NCBI RefSeq assembly: GCF_000374865.1
Contig: NZ_KB895460.1
Span: forward strand, 1-64,000
From: Arthrobacter sp. 135MFCol5.1
GTDB lineage: Bacteria; Actinomycetota; Actinomycetes; Actinomycetales; Micrococcaceae
Direction: 5' to 3'
Length of the DNA: 64,000 nucleotides
Program-made: the position numbers and the translations under genes
Shown here: positions 17,710 through 26,579 of the stretch, piece by piece
Position numbering within the stretch: the stretch's first letter is position 1
Layout of the letters: each line of letters begins with the position of its first letter
The notes under the pieces: model-generated
The model's database searches: none
What the model saw: the letters and a program-made list of their open reading frames with translations, nothing else
What the model was told of the DNA's origin: nothing

Positions 17710-17727
17710 GGGGATATTTCCATCCCC
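17710..17727. promoter_or_regulatory. Candidate TetR operator in the divergent promoter region
   Basis: GGGGATATTTCCATCCCC has 6-bp inverted arms GGGGAT/ATCCCC around six bases. It is the clearest dyad in the 229-bp region between the permease and the TetR gene, 55 bp before the TetR start. It is a plausible binding site for that regulator; the assignment rests on position and symmetry only. Confidence 0.4.
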
Positions 17728-17781
17728 TCACCGTTCCCGCAGGGCACCTTCGAGCCCGCTCTGCGGTGCAAGAATGAGTCG

Positions 17782-18453
17782 GTGACTTACGCCGGACCGG
17801 GACGCCCCCGCCACCAACAGCCATCACGGCCAGGCGCCACCGCCCGCGACGAAATCCTCGATGCCGCGGCGGAACTGTTCACCACCCAGGGTTTCGCCAG
17901 CACCTCCACCCGGTCCATCGCGGACGCGGTCGGGATCCGGCAGTCATCGCTCTACCACCACTTCAAGACCAAGGACGACATCCTTGAGGACCTGCTCGAG
18001 GGAACGGTGTCCGGCGGCCTGGAGTTTGCCCGGGCCGTGGCCGCGCTGCCCGCCGGCAGCACAGGGACCGAAAGCCCGGCCGGGAGCCGGCTGCACGCCG
18101 TCGCACTGTATGACGGCACGCAACTGTGCAGCGCACGGTGGAACCTCGGCGTCCTCTACCACCTGCCCGAGGTCCGGAGCACGCGTTTTGCCCGGTTCCT
18201 GGCCGACCGGCAGGAACTGCGGCGGCTCTACGGGGAACTTGGCAGCGGCCTGTCCGCCACCGCCTCCGGGCCGGACGGCGGCGACTTCACCTTCCGCCTG
18301 GTCGAATCGCTGATCTACCTCCGCGCGGACGGTGCGGCAAACGCAGAATCGGCCCTGCAGGCGGCGGATGCCGGGCTCATCCTTTGTGGACTCGGCGCGG
18401 AACTCCCGGCCATCCGCGCAGCCAGCAGGGAGCTGATCAGGCGGCTCGCCTGA
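17782..18453 (+). CDS. TetR/AcrR-family transcriptional regulator
   Basis: The 223-residue protein has the TetR helix-turn-helix at about residues 18-65: ILDAAAELFTTQGFASTSTR, then GIRQSSLYHHFKTKDDILE. The C-terminal two-thirds is a ligand-binding domain without a family I can name. It is divergent from the permease of the nitrogen operon, so it is the likely local regulator, usually a repressor relieved by substrate or product. The start codon is GTG. Confidence 0.9.
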   Translation: MTYAGPGRPRHQQPSRPGATARDEILDAAAELFTTQGFASTSTRSIADAVGIRQSSLYHHFKTKDDILEDLLEGTVSGGLEFARAVAALPAGSTGTESPAGSRLHAVALYDGTQLCSARWNLGVLYHLPEVRSTRFARFLADRQELRRLYGELGSGLSATASGPDGGDFTFRLVESLIYLRADGAANAESALQAADAGLILCGLGAELPAIRAASRELIRRLA

Positions 18454-18510
18454 GCCTGGCCGCACCGGCCAGTGATGCCCGCACCCGGCTTGCTCGGCTA
18501 GGCTCGGAAC

Positions 18511-19347
18511 ATGACGCGAGAGAACATCAGGACCCCCGACGGCGGCACTGTGGAGCTCTTCTCCACCGGCGCGGAACTCGCTTCGGCTGGTTCGGGCGTG
18601 GTGGTGGTGCCGCCCTCCATGGTGACGGCTGCGGACTACACCAAATTTGCCCAGAAACTGAGCGCCGCCCTGGGCCGGCCGGTGCACACGTTCAACCGCC
18701 GCGGCCGCGGCTCATCGTCCCCGCAGCCCGAGGACTACACGCTGGACGTGGACATCCGGGACCTGGACACCGTCATGAAGCACACCGCCAGCACTGACGT
18801 CTTCGGCCACAGCTTCGGTGGAGCGGTTGCCCTGCACGCGGCACGGACGCTGCCGGTGGAACGGCTGGCCGTCTACGACCCCGCCGTCTCGGTGAACGGC
18901 AGCGTCACGGCTAGCTGGATCGTGGAGTACGAACGCGCCGTTGCTGCCGGAGACGACGACCGGGCCCTCGCGGTGATCCAGCGCGGCCTTGAGGCCGGCG
19001 GCACGTTCTCCTCGCGCATGCCGCTGTCCATGCTGACGCTGGCCAACAAGCTGACCGCGGGCACCACGGAGGGCAAGCAGCAACGCGAACTGATGCGCAC
19101 CGGCGTCCGCGAGATCAAGGCCATCATCGCCGCAGACATGCCGGCCGAACCGTTCCAGGCGCTCCCCCTGGAGACGCTGATCGTGGTGGGCGAAAAGAGC
19201 CCTGCCTACTTCGGCATCGCGTGCGGCCAGATCCACGACGTCCTCTCCGGCTCCAGCTACACCATCCTGCCCGGCTTCGGCCACGACGGCGCCATCAAGG
19301 CCCCCGACAAGCTGATCAAGGAACTGAGCGACTTCTTCGCCGGCTGA
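18511..19347 (+). CDS. Alpha/beta hydrolase
   Basis: The 278-residue protein follows the alpha/beta hydrolase plan. NRRGRGSSS follows an early strand, the nucleophile elbow GHSFGGAV places Ser at about residue 95, AVYDPAVSVNGS follows, and GFGHDGA near the C-terminus gives the catalytic His. It is a diverged relative of the hydrolase at 7967, and the two sit on either side of the nitrogen cluster. No signal peptide is visible. Substrate unknown. Confidence 0.88.
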   Translation: MTRENIRTPDGGTVELFSTGAELASAGSGVVVVPPSMVTAADYTKFAQKLSAALGRPVHTFNRRGRGSSSPQPEDYTLDVDIRDLDTVMKHTASTDVFGHSFGGAVALHAARTLPVERLAVYDPAVSVNGSVTASWIVEYERAVAAGDDDRALAVIQRGLEAGGTFSSRMPLSMLTLANKLTAGTTEGKQQRELMRTGVREIKAIIAADMPAEPFQALPLETLIVVGEKSPAYFGIACGQIHDVLSGSSYTILPGFGHDGAIKAPDKLIKELSDFFAG

Positions 19348-19363
19348 TCCCGGCCCGGTTGGG

Positions 19364-20863
19364 CTAGTGGGCGCCGTGGCCCGGTCCGGCGCCTTCAGTC
19401 TTGCGCATCATTGCGGACAGCACGACGGCGGCAAGGGCTATGACGGTTGCCGTCAGGAAGGCGGCGCTCATCCCGGCGACGAGCCCCGACGTCGCACTCA
19501 CCACGGCGAAGATGGACACGAGCAGCGCCGTCCCGGCGGCGCCGGCCACCTGCTGGGTGGTGCTCATGATCGCGGAGCCGTGCGAGTAGAGGTGCGGTGG
19601 CAGCGGGTTCAGGCCGGTGGTGAAGGCTGGGGTGAACAGCAGGGCCAGGCCGAAACTCAGCCCGACGTGCAGGGTGATGATCCACCACACCGCCGTGCCG
19701 GCGTCGAGCATTGAAAACTGCCAGAGCGTCACCACCATCAGGATGGATCCCGTCACGGTGAGCGGCAACGGGCCCACCCTGTCGAACGCGCGGCCGATCA
19801 CCGGGCCGAGCAGCCCCATGGCCAGGCCGCCGGGGAGCAGCGCGAGTCCGGTTTCCAGCGAGCCCAGGCCCCGGACTTCCTGCAGGTAGAGCGGCAGCAG
19901 GATGACCCCGCCGAACAATGCCATCATGGCCACCACCATCAGCAGGACCGAGACGGTGAACATCCGGAATTTGAACGCACGCAGGTCCAGCAGCGGCGCA
20001 GCGGCTTTCTGCAGGCGGACCTGGCGGAGAATGAAAACCGCGAGGGCGGCCACGCCGATGACCAGGGCGGCGATGGCTGCGGCGCCGGGACCGGACTGGC
20101 CGCCGTGGCCGCCGCCGATTTGGCTGAGTCCGTACACAAGGCCGCCGAACGCGGGGACCGTGAGGAGCACGGAGGAGAAGTCCAGCTTGGTCTTCTCCGC
20201 CTCACCCACGTTGGTGAGGAATTTTGCGCCGATGGCCAGGGCCGCCAGCGCCACCGGCAACACGAACACGAACATGAAGCGCCAGGTGAAGTGTTCGAGG
20301 ATCAGCCCGGAAACAGTGGGGCCCATGGCCGGGGCGACCGAGATGGCGATGCTGACGTTGCCCATGACCGCGCCGCGCCTGGCCAGCGGGACCAGGGTGA
20401 GGATGGTGGTCATCAGCAGCGGGAGCATGATGGCCGTGCCGCCTGCCTGGACGATGCGTGCCAGCAGGAGGACTTCGAATCCGGGGGCCACGGCGGCAAG
20501 TGCGGTGCCGCCGGCAAACAATCCCATGGCCAGCATGAAAACGGCCCGGGTGGACAGGCTTTGCAGGATGAAACCGGTGGTGGGGATGACCACGGCCATG
20601 GTGAGCATGAACCCGGTGGAGAGCCACTGGACCGTGGGTGCGTCCACGCGGAGGTCCACCATGAGCCGCTGCAGGGCGACGTTCATGATGGTCTCGTTGA
20701 GGATCACCACGAACGTCGCCACCAGCAGCGTGCTGATGATGGTCACTGACTCCCGGGACATCTTCTCCGGCGCAGCGGGCCCGGTGCCCGTGCGGGGTTC
20801 CGCGACGGTTCCTGCGGCGGGAACGGACTGGCCGCCGGCGTTGGGAGAGACTTCGGTAGACAT
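19364..20863 (-). CDS. MFS drug exporter, DHA2 (EmrB/QacA) family
   Basis: The 499-residue protein has about 14 hydrophobic helices. VILNETIMNVALQRL in helix 1 and QWLSTGFMLTMAVVIPTTGF in the next pair are typical of the 14-TM drug:H+ antiporter group. The loop after helix 4 (LLLARIVQAGGTAIMLPLL) matches motif C-region spacing. Tails are charged, with a His-rich end. It stands alone, 16 bp from the convergent hydrolase, with no adjacent regulator. Exported compounds cannot be predicted. Confidence 0.9.
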   Translation of the reverse strand: MSTEVSPNAGGQSVPAAGTVAEPRTGTGPAAPEKMSRESVTIISTLLVATFVVILNETIMNVALQRLMVDLRVDAPTVQWLSTGFMLTMAVVIPTTGFILQSLSTRAVFMLAMGLFAGGTALAAVAPGFEVLLLARIVQAGGTAIMLPLLMTTILTLVPLARRGAVMGNVSIAISVAPAMGPTVSGLILEHFTWRFMFVFVLPVALAALAIGAKFLTNVGEAEKTKLDFSSVLLTVPAFGGLVYGLSQIGGGHGGQSGPGAAAIAALVIGVAALAVFILRQVRLQKAAAPLLDLRAFKFRMFTVSVLLMVVAMMALFGGVILLPLYLQEVRGLGSLETGLALLPGGLAMGLLGPVIGRAFDRVGPLPLTVTGSILMVVTLWQFSMLDAGTAVWWIITLHVGLSFGLALLFTPAFTTGLNPLPPHLYSHGSAIMSTTQQVAGAAGTALLVSIFAVVSATSGLVAGMSAAFLTATVIALAAVVLSAMMRKTEGAGPGHGAH

Positions 20864-20991
20864 GGGTGTTCCCTCAGGGGTTCTTGAAAGTGATGGGCGG
20901 TCGGCGCCGCTGCAGATGCCAACACTCTACCCGCTGGAGTAATTCCCCGGCACGGGAATTTCCCCTAAACCCTGAGGGAACAGTTGGGGCT

Positions 20992-21558
20992 TTAGGCTGT
21001 CTGGCCCGCGTGCCGGCCTTCCGAGATCTCCTCCACCAGCTTGCTGTTGAATGCCGGGAGGTCATCCGGGTTGCGGCTGGTCACCAGGCCTTGGTCCACC
21101 ACAACTTCCTGGTCCGACCAGTTGGCGCCGGCGTTCTTCAGGTCCGTCTCAAGGGTGAAGTAGGACGTGACGTTCCGGCCCTTGATGACTCCTGCATCAA
21201 TCAGCAGCCACGGCCCGTGGCAGATGGACGCCACCGGCTTGTGCTGTTCAAAGAAGCTGCGCGTGAAGGCCCGGGCGTCCTTGTCCACCCGCAGATGGTC
21301 CGCGTTGACAACCCCGCCGGGAAGGACCAGCGCGTCATAATCGGAGGGATTTGCCTCCGCCACCGTGAGGTCGACGTCGAAGGTATCGCCCTTGTCCGTG
21401 CCGTTGTAGCCCTGCAGCTTGCCGCTCTTGGGCGCCAAAAGGGTGGGCTCGCCGCCGGCGTCCTTCACGGCCTGCCAGGGACTGGTGAGCTCCACCTGCT
21501 CCACGCCGTCAGTCAGCAGGAATGCGACCTTCTTGCCTGCGATGTTGTGCTCCGACAT
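20992..21558 (-). CDS. DJ-1/PfpI-family protein (type 1 glutamine amidotransferase-like)
   Basis: The 188-residue cytoplasmic protein has the family fold: GKKVAFLLTDGVEQVEL at the N-terminus (residues 8-24), ALVLPGGVVNADHLR, and the nucleophile elbow ASICHGPWLLIDAG with Cys at about residue 108. It resembles PfpI/YhbO stress proteins proposed to repair glycated molecules or act as proteases. The ATG at 21558 has AGGAGG upstream, which decides the start over a 25-residue longer frame. Confidence 0.93.
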   Translation of the reverse strand: MSEHNIAGKKVAFLLTDGVEQVELTSPWQAVKDAGGEPTLLAPKSGKLQGYNGTDKGDTFDVDLTVAEANPSDYDALVLPGGVVNADHLRVDKDARAFTRSFFEQHKPVASICHGPWLLIDAGVIKGRNVTSYFTLETDLKNAGANWSDQEVVVDQGLVTSRNPDDLPAFNSKLVEEISEGRHAGQTA

Positions 21559-21866
21559 AGCTCCTCCTTGCCTGAGGCGGACCATGCACCACTGCGGTGC
21601 CCGGATCCGCTTCCAGAGTTGAATTCCTGACAACTTCCACCCTAGGAAAGGTGAAAGTGATAAGCAAGCTGACTATATTGGAATCCACGTGACGCCGTGG
21701 TGGCGGTTCCTTCCCGGGACCTTCGACTCTGGCGGTGCGGCTGTATGCGGGATTGGGGTACAGACAGGACCCGGTTTCCGGCAGTAAGGTTTCACCTACG
21801 CGCAGTGCTCTCGTAGCCGCAGCGGCCACCCCACGGGCCACTTCGGACTGGTGCAAGGAGGCCCCG

Positions 21867-22133
21867 ATGACAGTAGAGCGAATGTTCCAAGGCGTCCCCT
21901 CGGACCCGGACCCGTGGATGTCCGGCGACACTCCCGAGGACGTCCGGCAGTTCGCCATCGAATCGCTCCGGTGGCAGGCGCAGGAGATTATCGATGAGGT
22001 GCTCTGCAGCAAGGATCCGCGGGAAGAGTGGGTGCGGGACCGGCTCCGCGGGTGCGTGGCCAGGAATCCCGGGCGCCCGGAGCGCGCGCTCCTCGAACAG
22101 CTCATGAACAGCCCGGACAGGCCGGGCTGGTAG
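21867..22133 (+). CDS. Small acidic hypothetical protein
   Basis: This 88-residue soluble protein has no cysteine-rich or membrane segments. It is rich in Asp/Glu/Trp/Arg and ends in NSPDRPGW. AAGGAGG lies seven bases before the ATG, which fixes the start and supports real translation. No family was recognised. It converges on panC and shares a stem-loop at its stop codon. Confidence 0.65.
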   Translation: MTVERMFQGVPSDPDPWMSGDTPEDVRQFAIESLRWQAQEIIDEVLCSKDPREEWVRDRLRGCVARNPGRPERALLEQLMNSPDRPGW

Positions 22134-22156
22134 CCCGGGCCATGTGACGCCGGGCT
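22132..22156. terminator. Stem-loop between convergent genes
   Basis: AGCCCGG (22132-22138) pairs with CCGGGCT (22150-22156). It overlaps the stop codon of the small gene and precedes the panC 3' end on the other strand. No T-run follows, so termination efficiency is uncertain. Confidence 0.5.
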
Positions 22157-22171
22157 GCAAGCCGCCGGCGC

Positions 22172-23098
22172 TCAGGAACTCAACGGCATGTTGTCGATCA
22201 GGCGGACCGGGCCCACCTTGGCCGCGATGAGGGCCAGGGCGTCGCCGCGGAACGGGGTCTCCCTGCAGTTTTCCGCCAACGGCTCAAGCGTGCCGGGGTC
22301 CACCACGTCGAAGTAGTCCAGTTCCACCAGCGGCTGGGACTCCACCAGGGCCAGCGCCGATTCCAGGTCCAGCGGTTCGTGGGCATTTGCGCGCTGTTCC
22401 AGCAGCCGCAGTGCCCGGGACAGGACCAACGCGGCTTCCCGCTCGTCCGCGGACAGGAAGCGGTTGCGGCTGGACAACGCCAGCCCGTCCGCAGACCTCA
22501 CCGTGGGCACGCCAACGATCTCCACCGGGAAGTTCAGGTCCGCCGCCATCCGCCGCACCAAGGCCAGCTGCTGGGCGTCTTTCTGTCCAAAGTACGCCCG
22601 GTACGCCGGCAGTCCGCCGGGCAAAGCCGGGTTCGCGGACCCGGCCGGAAGACCGGCAGCGGGCATGCCGTAATGCAGCAGCTTCGCCACCACGGTCAGC
22701 GCGCCGTCGAAATGGCCCGGACGCGACGCACCCTCCCACTTTTCGCCAAGGCGGCCGGAGGTGATCCGAACCAGGGGTTCCCCGTTTGGATAGACCTCCT
22801 CCACGGATGGCGCGAAGGCCAGGTCCACGCCCTGTTCCTCCAGCAGGGCAAGGTCCGCCTCAAGCGTCCGCGGGTAGCGGTCCAGGTCCCCGGCGTCGCC
22901 AAACTGCAGGGGGTTGACGAAGATGCTCGCCACCACCACGTCGTTCTGCTCGACGGCGGTGCGCGCCAGCGCGGCATGGCCGTCATGGAGTGCGCCCATG
23001 GTGGGTACCAGCCCCTGCGAGAGACCCTTCTTGGCGCCAAGGAGCCTGGCGCTCTCGGCGTGCAGGCCTGCGACGGTGGTGACGAGTTGAATGGACAT
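22172..23098 (-). CDS. panC: Pantothenate synthetase
   Basis: The 308-residue enzyme joins pantoate and beta-alanine with ATP, the last step of pantothenate synthesis. Motifs are [14 protein letters not shown] (residues 32-45), FVNPLQFG, the [15 protein letters not shown] block and LSSRNRFLS. Length is normal. It abuts the upstream DUF2520 gene with no gap and is the last gene of the long folate-region run. Confidence 0.96.
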   Translation of the reverse strand: MSIQLVTTVAGLHAESARLLGAKKGLSQGLVPTMGALHDGHAALARTAVEQNDVVVASIFVNPLQFGDAGDLDRYPRTLEADLALLEEQGVDLAFAPSVEEVYPNGEPLVRITSGRLGEKWEGASRPGHFDGALTVVAKLLHYGMPAAGLPAGSANPALPGGLPAYRAYFGQKDAQQLALVRRMAADLNFPVEIVGVPTVRSADGLALSSRNRFLSADEREAALVLSRALRLLEQRANAHEPLDLESALALVESQPLVELDYFDVVDPGTLEPLAENCRETPFRGDALALIAAKVGPVRLIDNMPLSS

Positions 23099-23992
23099 TC
23101 AGTCTTCCTTCGGGTCGAGGGCCTCGCGCAGCCCCTTCAGCTGGTCGGGTTTGAGCAGTCCGCGGCCCTCTGCCCGCAGGGCTGTGGCCCGGGCCATCGC
23201 CAGGTAGGCTTCCAGCACGTCACCGTGCCCGCCGCCGTCGAACTCCCGCAGCGCTTCCGTGTGGGCACGGACCGTTCCCACGTCACCGCGGGCCACGGGG
23301 CCGGTCAGTGCGGATTCCCCGGAGGCCAGCGCGTTTTCCAGCGTTGCCCGCAGGAGCGGGCCGAGCATGCGCTCCGGCAGCTCCACCCCCACCTCGCGCA
23401 GCAACTGGGATGCCTGGGCAACCAGGGTGACCAGGTGGTTGGAACCATGGGCCAAGGCGGCGTGGTAGAGGGTCCTGTCCGCTTCGGCGATGGCCACCGG
23501 CTCCGCCCCCATCTCCACCACCAGGGCCTGGGCGATCGGCAGCATGGCGGCATCTGCGGTCACGCCAAAGGTGCAGTCCAGGAGCCGGGAAAGGTCCAGG
23601 CTCATGCCCGTGAACGTCATGGCCGGATGCAGGGCCAGCGGCACGGCACCGGCGGACCGCACCGGGTGCAGCACGCCCACGCCGAACCGGCCGGAGGTGT
23701 GGGCCACCAGCTGGCCGGGCTGCCAGGCGCCGAGCTTCGCCAGTCCCTCCACGAGGCCCGGCAGGGCGTCGTCGGGCACGGCCAGCAGCACCAGCTCGGC
23801 GCGCTCCACGATGTCCTGCACCTCCAGGATGGGAACGCCCGGCAGCAGGGCCTCAGCCCGTTCCCGGCTTGCGTCCGAGACCGCCGAGACCCCGACGACG
23901 GCGTGCTCTGCTGCGCGCAGGGCCGCGCCCAGCACGGCCCCCACCTTTCCGGCGCCGATGATTCCGACGCCGAGGCGTCCGGGTTTAGCCAT
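23099..23992 (-). CDS. Rossmann-fold, DUF2520 domain protein
   Basis: The 297-residue protein starts with a dinucleotide-binding motif GIIGAGKVGAVLGAAL (residues 9-24). It continues into a DUF2520 C-terminal domain (about 140-270) containing AEADRTLYHAALAHGSNHLV. It resembles ketopantoate-reductase-like dehydrogenases and is widely found upstream of panC. A role in pantoate supply is therefore often suggested but not shown. Its ATG overlaps the preceding PH-domain gene by 8 bp. Confidence 0.88.
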   Translation of the reverse strand: MAKPGRLGVGIIGAGKVGAVLGAALRAAEHAVVGVSAVSDASRERAEALLPGVPILEVQDIVERAELVLLAVPDDALPGLVEGLAKLGAWQPGQLVAHTSGRFGVGVLHPVRSAGAVPLALHPAMTFTGMSLDLSRLLDCTFGVTADAAMLPIAQALVVEMGAEPVAIAEADRTLYHAALAHGSNHLVTLVAQASQLLREVGVELPERMLGPLLRATLENALASGESALTGPVARGDVGTVRAHTEALREFDGGGHGDVLEAYLAMARATALRAEGRGLLKPDQLKGLREALDPKED

Positions 23993-25544
23993 GCTGCTGG
24001 CCCTCCTTTTGGTAAGGGGTGCTGGTGGTCATAGGTCCCGCGGCCGGGGCAACCTGCTGGAGCCACTGTTCCGTGGTTTGCCGTTTCCGGGCCAGCCGGG
24101 CACGCGCAGACTGGTCGTTGAAGAGCTGCCGGGCCTCATCCAGGCCCGCCTGGGCCAGCCGCGGGGCGACGGGCCCGGCGGTGGTGTGCAGCACCAGGTC
24201 CGCCACCCGGAACCGCCGCGCCACGGGCCCCTGCTGCAGGGCCAGCGACTGCGTCCGCTGATGGGGAACCACCACCAGCTCACGCCACCACCGCCCGGAG
24301 CGGATCAAAAGGGCCGTGTCCGTGGCGGCAAAGCCGTTGCGGCGCCACGCAAAGGGTGCCAGCAGCCAGGCCCGCCGCGGCGTGGTGATGAACCCGCCGT
24401 CGGAATCCCTGCCGTTCAAGCCGGCTGCAAAGACGGCCGCAGGCTGGTCAGTACCGGGGTCCGGCAGCACCAGCGAGAGCATGGCCAGGACATCGGGAAG
24501 TTTACCCACCGGCAGGAGGATGGTCCGGGTATTGCCCTCGACGGCGTTGCCGGACTGCCCGTAACCGGCCACGTTCACCTGCATCCGGTACCAGCCGAAC
24601 GGGCGCCACAGCGGGGACTGGGCCACTTTTACCGCCTGGATCCGGCCGGGCGGAAGGGTCTGCGCCTGGGTGTCCAGCAGCCCGTACCTCAGCCGGATGC
24701 CGTCCGGCGAGACTGCCGCCGTGAAGTTGTAGCCCCTGTTGAAGAAATTCCAGTAGCCGGCCGCCAGGCCCAGCACCGCCGGCACCAGGTAGAAGTAGAA
24801 GGCGCGGTTGTCCGTCACCGCGGACAGCACCACGGAGGCGGCGCCGCCCACCACCACGAAAAAGCTCTGCTCACTCAGCAGCAGCGAACCGAGCAGGCGC
24901 GACGGCGGGACGGCAAGTACCGGGAATTCCGGCTCCTCGGCTGCGGCCCGGGCCGGCTGTCCGGCACCGGAAAAGCCGGCCCCGGGCACGGCGACGGCTG
25001 CGGCACCCGACGCGCGGGCCAGGATGGTGGCACGCAGTTGGCGCGCATCATCGATCCTGAGGTAGGCGAGCCGCACCGCGGACTCCCCCGCGTCGGCCAC
25101 CTCGAATTTGAGTTCGGCCAGGCCGAAGATGCGGGCCAGCAGCGGCTGCACGATGTCGATGGCCTGCACCCGGTCCAGCCGCGCCTGCCGGTGCTGGCGG
25201 AACAGCAAGCCGCTGGTGACCCGGACGTAGCCGCCGGACACCTGGTATTTGGTGAAGTACCAGGTCAGTACGAACCCCAGCACCGCCACCACCAGCACGG
25301 CCGCGCCACCGCCCAGGAGCCACGGAGCGCGCCGCCCCAGGCCTTCCTCGAAAACGGGCTGGCCCTGCAGGGCCCGTTCAAAAATGTCCCGCCCAAAGAA
25401 GAACGCAATGGCGGCCAGGGCAAACCAGCCCCTCACAAACGGTGACGCGGGGTGCACCCGCTGCCAGCCGTCGTCGGACTCGGCTGCGGTGTCCCGGCCG
25501 GCCGCTGCGGGCGGCACCGCCGGCAGCTGGCCGTCAGCGGTCAC
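23985..25544 (-). CDS. Membrane protein with bacterial PH (YdbT-like) domains
   Basis: The 519-residue protein has about four to five transmembrane segments alternating with bPH_2-type domains. Repeated signatures include VSGGYVRVTSGLLFRQHRQ followed by LDRVQAIDIVQPLL, and a later VVPHQRTQSLALQQGPVARR. This layout matches YdbT-type proteins, whose function is largely unknown; YdbST in Bacillus subtilis is linked to sensitivity to antimicrobial peptides. The GTG start overlaps the stop of the small YdbS-like gene (GTGA), as expected for a partner pair. Confidence 0.85.
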   Translation of the reverse strand: MTADGQLPAVPPAAAGRDTAAESDDGWQRVHPASPFVRGWFALAAIAFFFGRDIFERALQGQPVFEEGLGRRAPWLLGGGAAVLVVAVLGFVLTWYFTKYQVSGGYVRVTSGLLFRQHRQARLDRVQAIDIVQPLLARIFGLAELKFEVADAGESAVRLAYLRIDDARQLRATILARASGAAAVAVPGAGFSGAGQPARAAAEEPEFPVLAVPPSRLLGSLLLSEQSFFVVVGGAASVVLSAVTDNRAFYFYLVPAVLGLAAGYWNFFNRGYNFTAAVSPDGIRLRYGLLDTQAQTLPPGRIQAVKVAQSPLWRPFGWYRMQVNVAGYGQSGNAVEGNTRTILLPVGKLPDVLAMLSLVLPDPGTDQPAAVFAAGLNGRDSDGGFITTPRRAWLLAPFAWRRNGFAATDTALLIRSGRWWRELVVVPHQRTQSLALQQGPVARRFRVADLVLHTTAGPVAPRLAQAGLDEARQLFNDQSARARLARKRQTTEQWLQQVAPAAGPMTTSTPYQKEGQQHG

Positions 25545-26053
25545 AGCCCGGCCAGCCTGGCTTCGCCGCGTGCCGTCAGCTCTTCCCTGAGCCGGGCGCC
25601 CTCAGCCACCGGCAGGCCGGGAATGCGTGCATGGGTTCCGGGCGAGGCGGTATGGAGCTTCAGCGTGCACAGGCCCAGGGCCCGCTCCACCGGCCCCACG
25701 GCGATATCCACGTACTGCATGCGCCCGTACGGCACGGCCATGGTGCGCTGGAAGAAGATGCCGCCCCTGACCAGCAGGTCCTCGTCCCGCTCGGCGTAAC
25801 CGATGGCCCGGACCTGCCGCGGAATGAGCACCAGCCGCCACAAGGCCAGCACCAGCATGGCGGCCGGGACGGTCACGGCAAGCCACACAGGCGGCCAGGA
25901 CCACCAGCCCAGGATGACAAACACCAGCGGAGCGGACAGGACCAGCACCGCAACCAGGTTGCCGAGGGCCCACTCCGCCAGCCGGACCGTGACGTACCGT
26001 GGCGACACCCGCTGCCAGGAAATACCGGGCGGGTCAATCGCCTCGGTACGCAT
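25541..26053 (-). CDS. Membrane protein with one PH (YdbS-like) domain
   Basis: The 170-residue protein has two adjacent transmembrane helices (about residues 35-75) followed by a bPH_2 domain containing AERDEDLLVRGGIFFQRT and VPYGRMQYVDIAVGPVER. It is the short partner of the YdbT-like protein encoded directly after it. The ATG at 26053 has GGGGAAGG upstream and overlaps the preceding DUF3180 gene by 20 bp. Confidence 0.85.
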   Translation of the reverse strand: MRTEAIDPPGISWQRVSPRYVTVRLAEWALGNLVAVLVLSAPLVFVILGWWSWPPVWLAVTVPAAMLVLALWRLVLIPRQVRAIGYAERDEDLLVRGGIFFQRTMAVPYGRMQYVDIAVGPVERALGLCTLKLHTASPGTHARIPGLPVAEGARLREELTARGEARLAGL

Positions 26054-26579
26054 ATTCGCCTTCCCCGGCAGCCTCGCCGCGGGCAGGGCGGCCCTTGCCA
26101 TCGGTGCTGGTGGTGTCGCCGTCCTCCGGAGGGATCCGGCAGAACCGTTCCACCACGAGCCCCACCACGATCATCACCAGGCCGCCGCCGGCCATGGCCA
26201 AGGCAAGCCAGGTGATGCCCTGGTCGCTCCGCAGGCTCCAGATCCGCAACTGGTCCAGGACGATGCCCGCGTGCCAGCCCAGCAGGACCGTTCCGGCGTA
26301 GGCGCACGCCTGGGCGAGGATCAGTGTCCTTGCGGCCAGGAGCGGATCAAGTTGGGTCTTCTTTGCCTTGCTGCCGGGCTTGAGGCTGTTGCGCCACCGC
26401 ACGACGCGGATGCCCAGGATCAGCGTGATGATGACGATGACGCCCATGGTGGCCAGCGCGGTGGCGGGAAGGACTGGTGTGGCAATGCTGTAGCGGCTGG
26501 TGACCACGGTCGCCGACCAGCCCGCGACGGCAAGGATGACGCCGATCAGCATCAGGCGCAGCGGGTTGATGGGTTTCAT
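26034..26579 (-). CDS. DUF3180 membrane protein
   Basis: The 181-residue protein has four predicted transmembrane helices: residues about 8-26, 38-58, 85-105 and 120-145. A charged, Gly/Glu-rich tail ends in EYAYRGD. DUF3180 proteins occur directly after folK in many actinobacteria. Function unknown. Its ATG overlaps the folK stop codon (ATGA). Confidence 0.85.
   Translation of the reverse strand: MKPINPLRLMLIGVILAVAGWSATVVTSRYSIATPVLPATALATMGVIVIITLILGIRVVRWRNSLKPGSKAKKTQLDPLLAARTLILAQACAYAGTVLLGWHAGIVLDQLRIWSLRSDQGITWLALAMAGGGLVMIVVGLVVERFCRIPPEDGDTTSTDGKGRPARGEAAGEGEYAYRGD

Noticed and set aside
17553..17781. Guanidine riboswitch upstream of the permease
   Set aside because: Expected from the operon content, but none of the conserved guanidine-I, -II or -III sequences could be recognised by eye.
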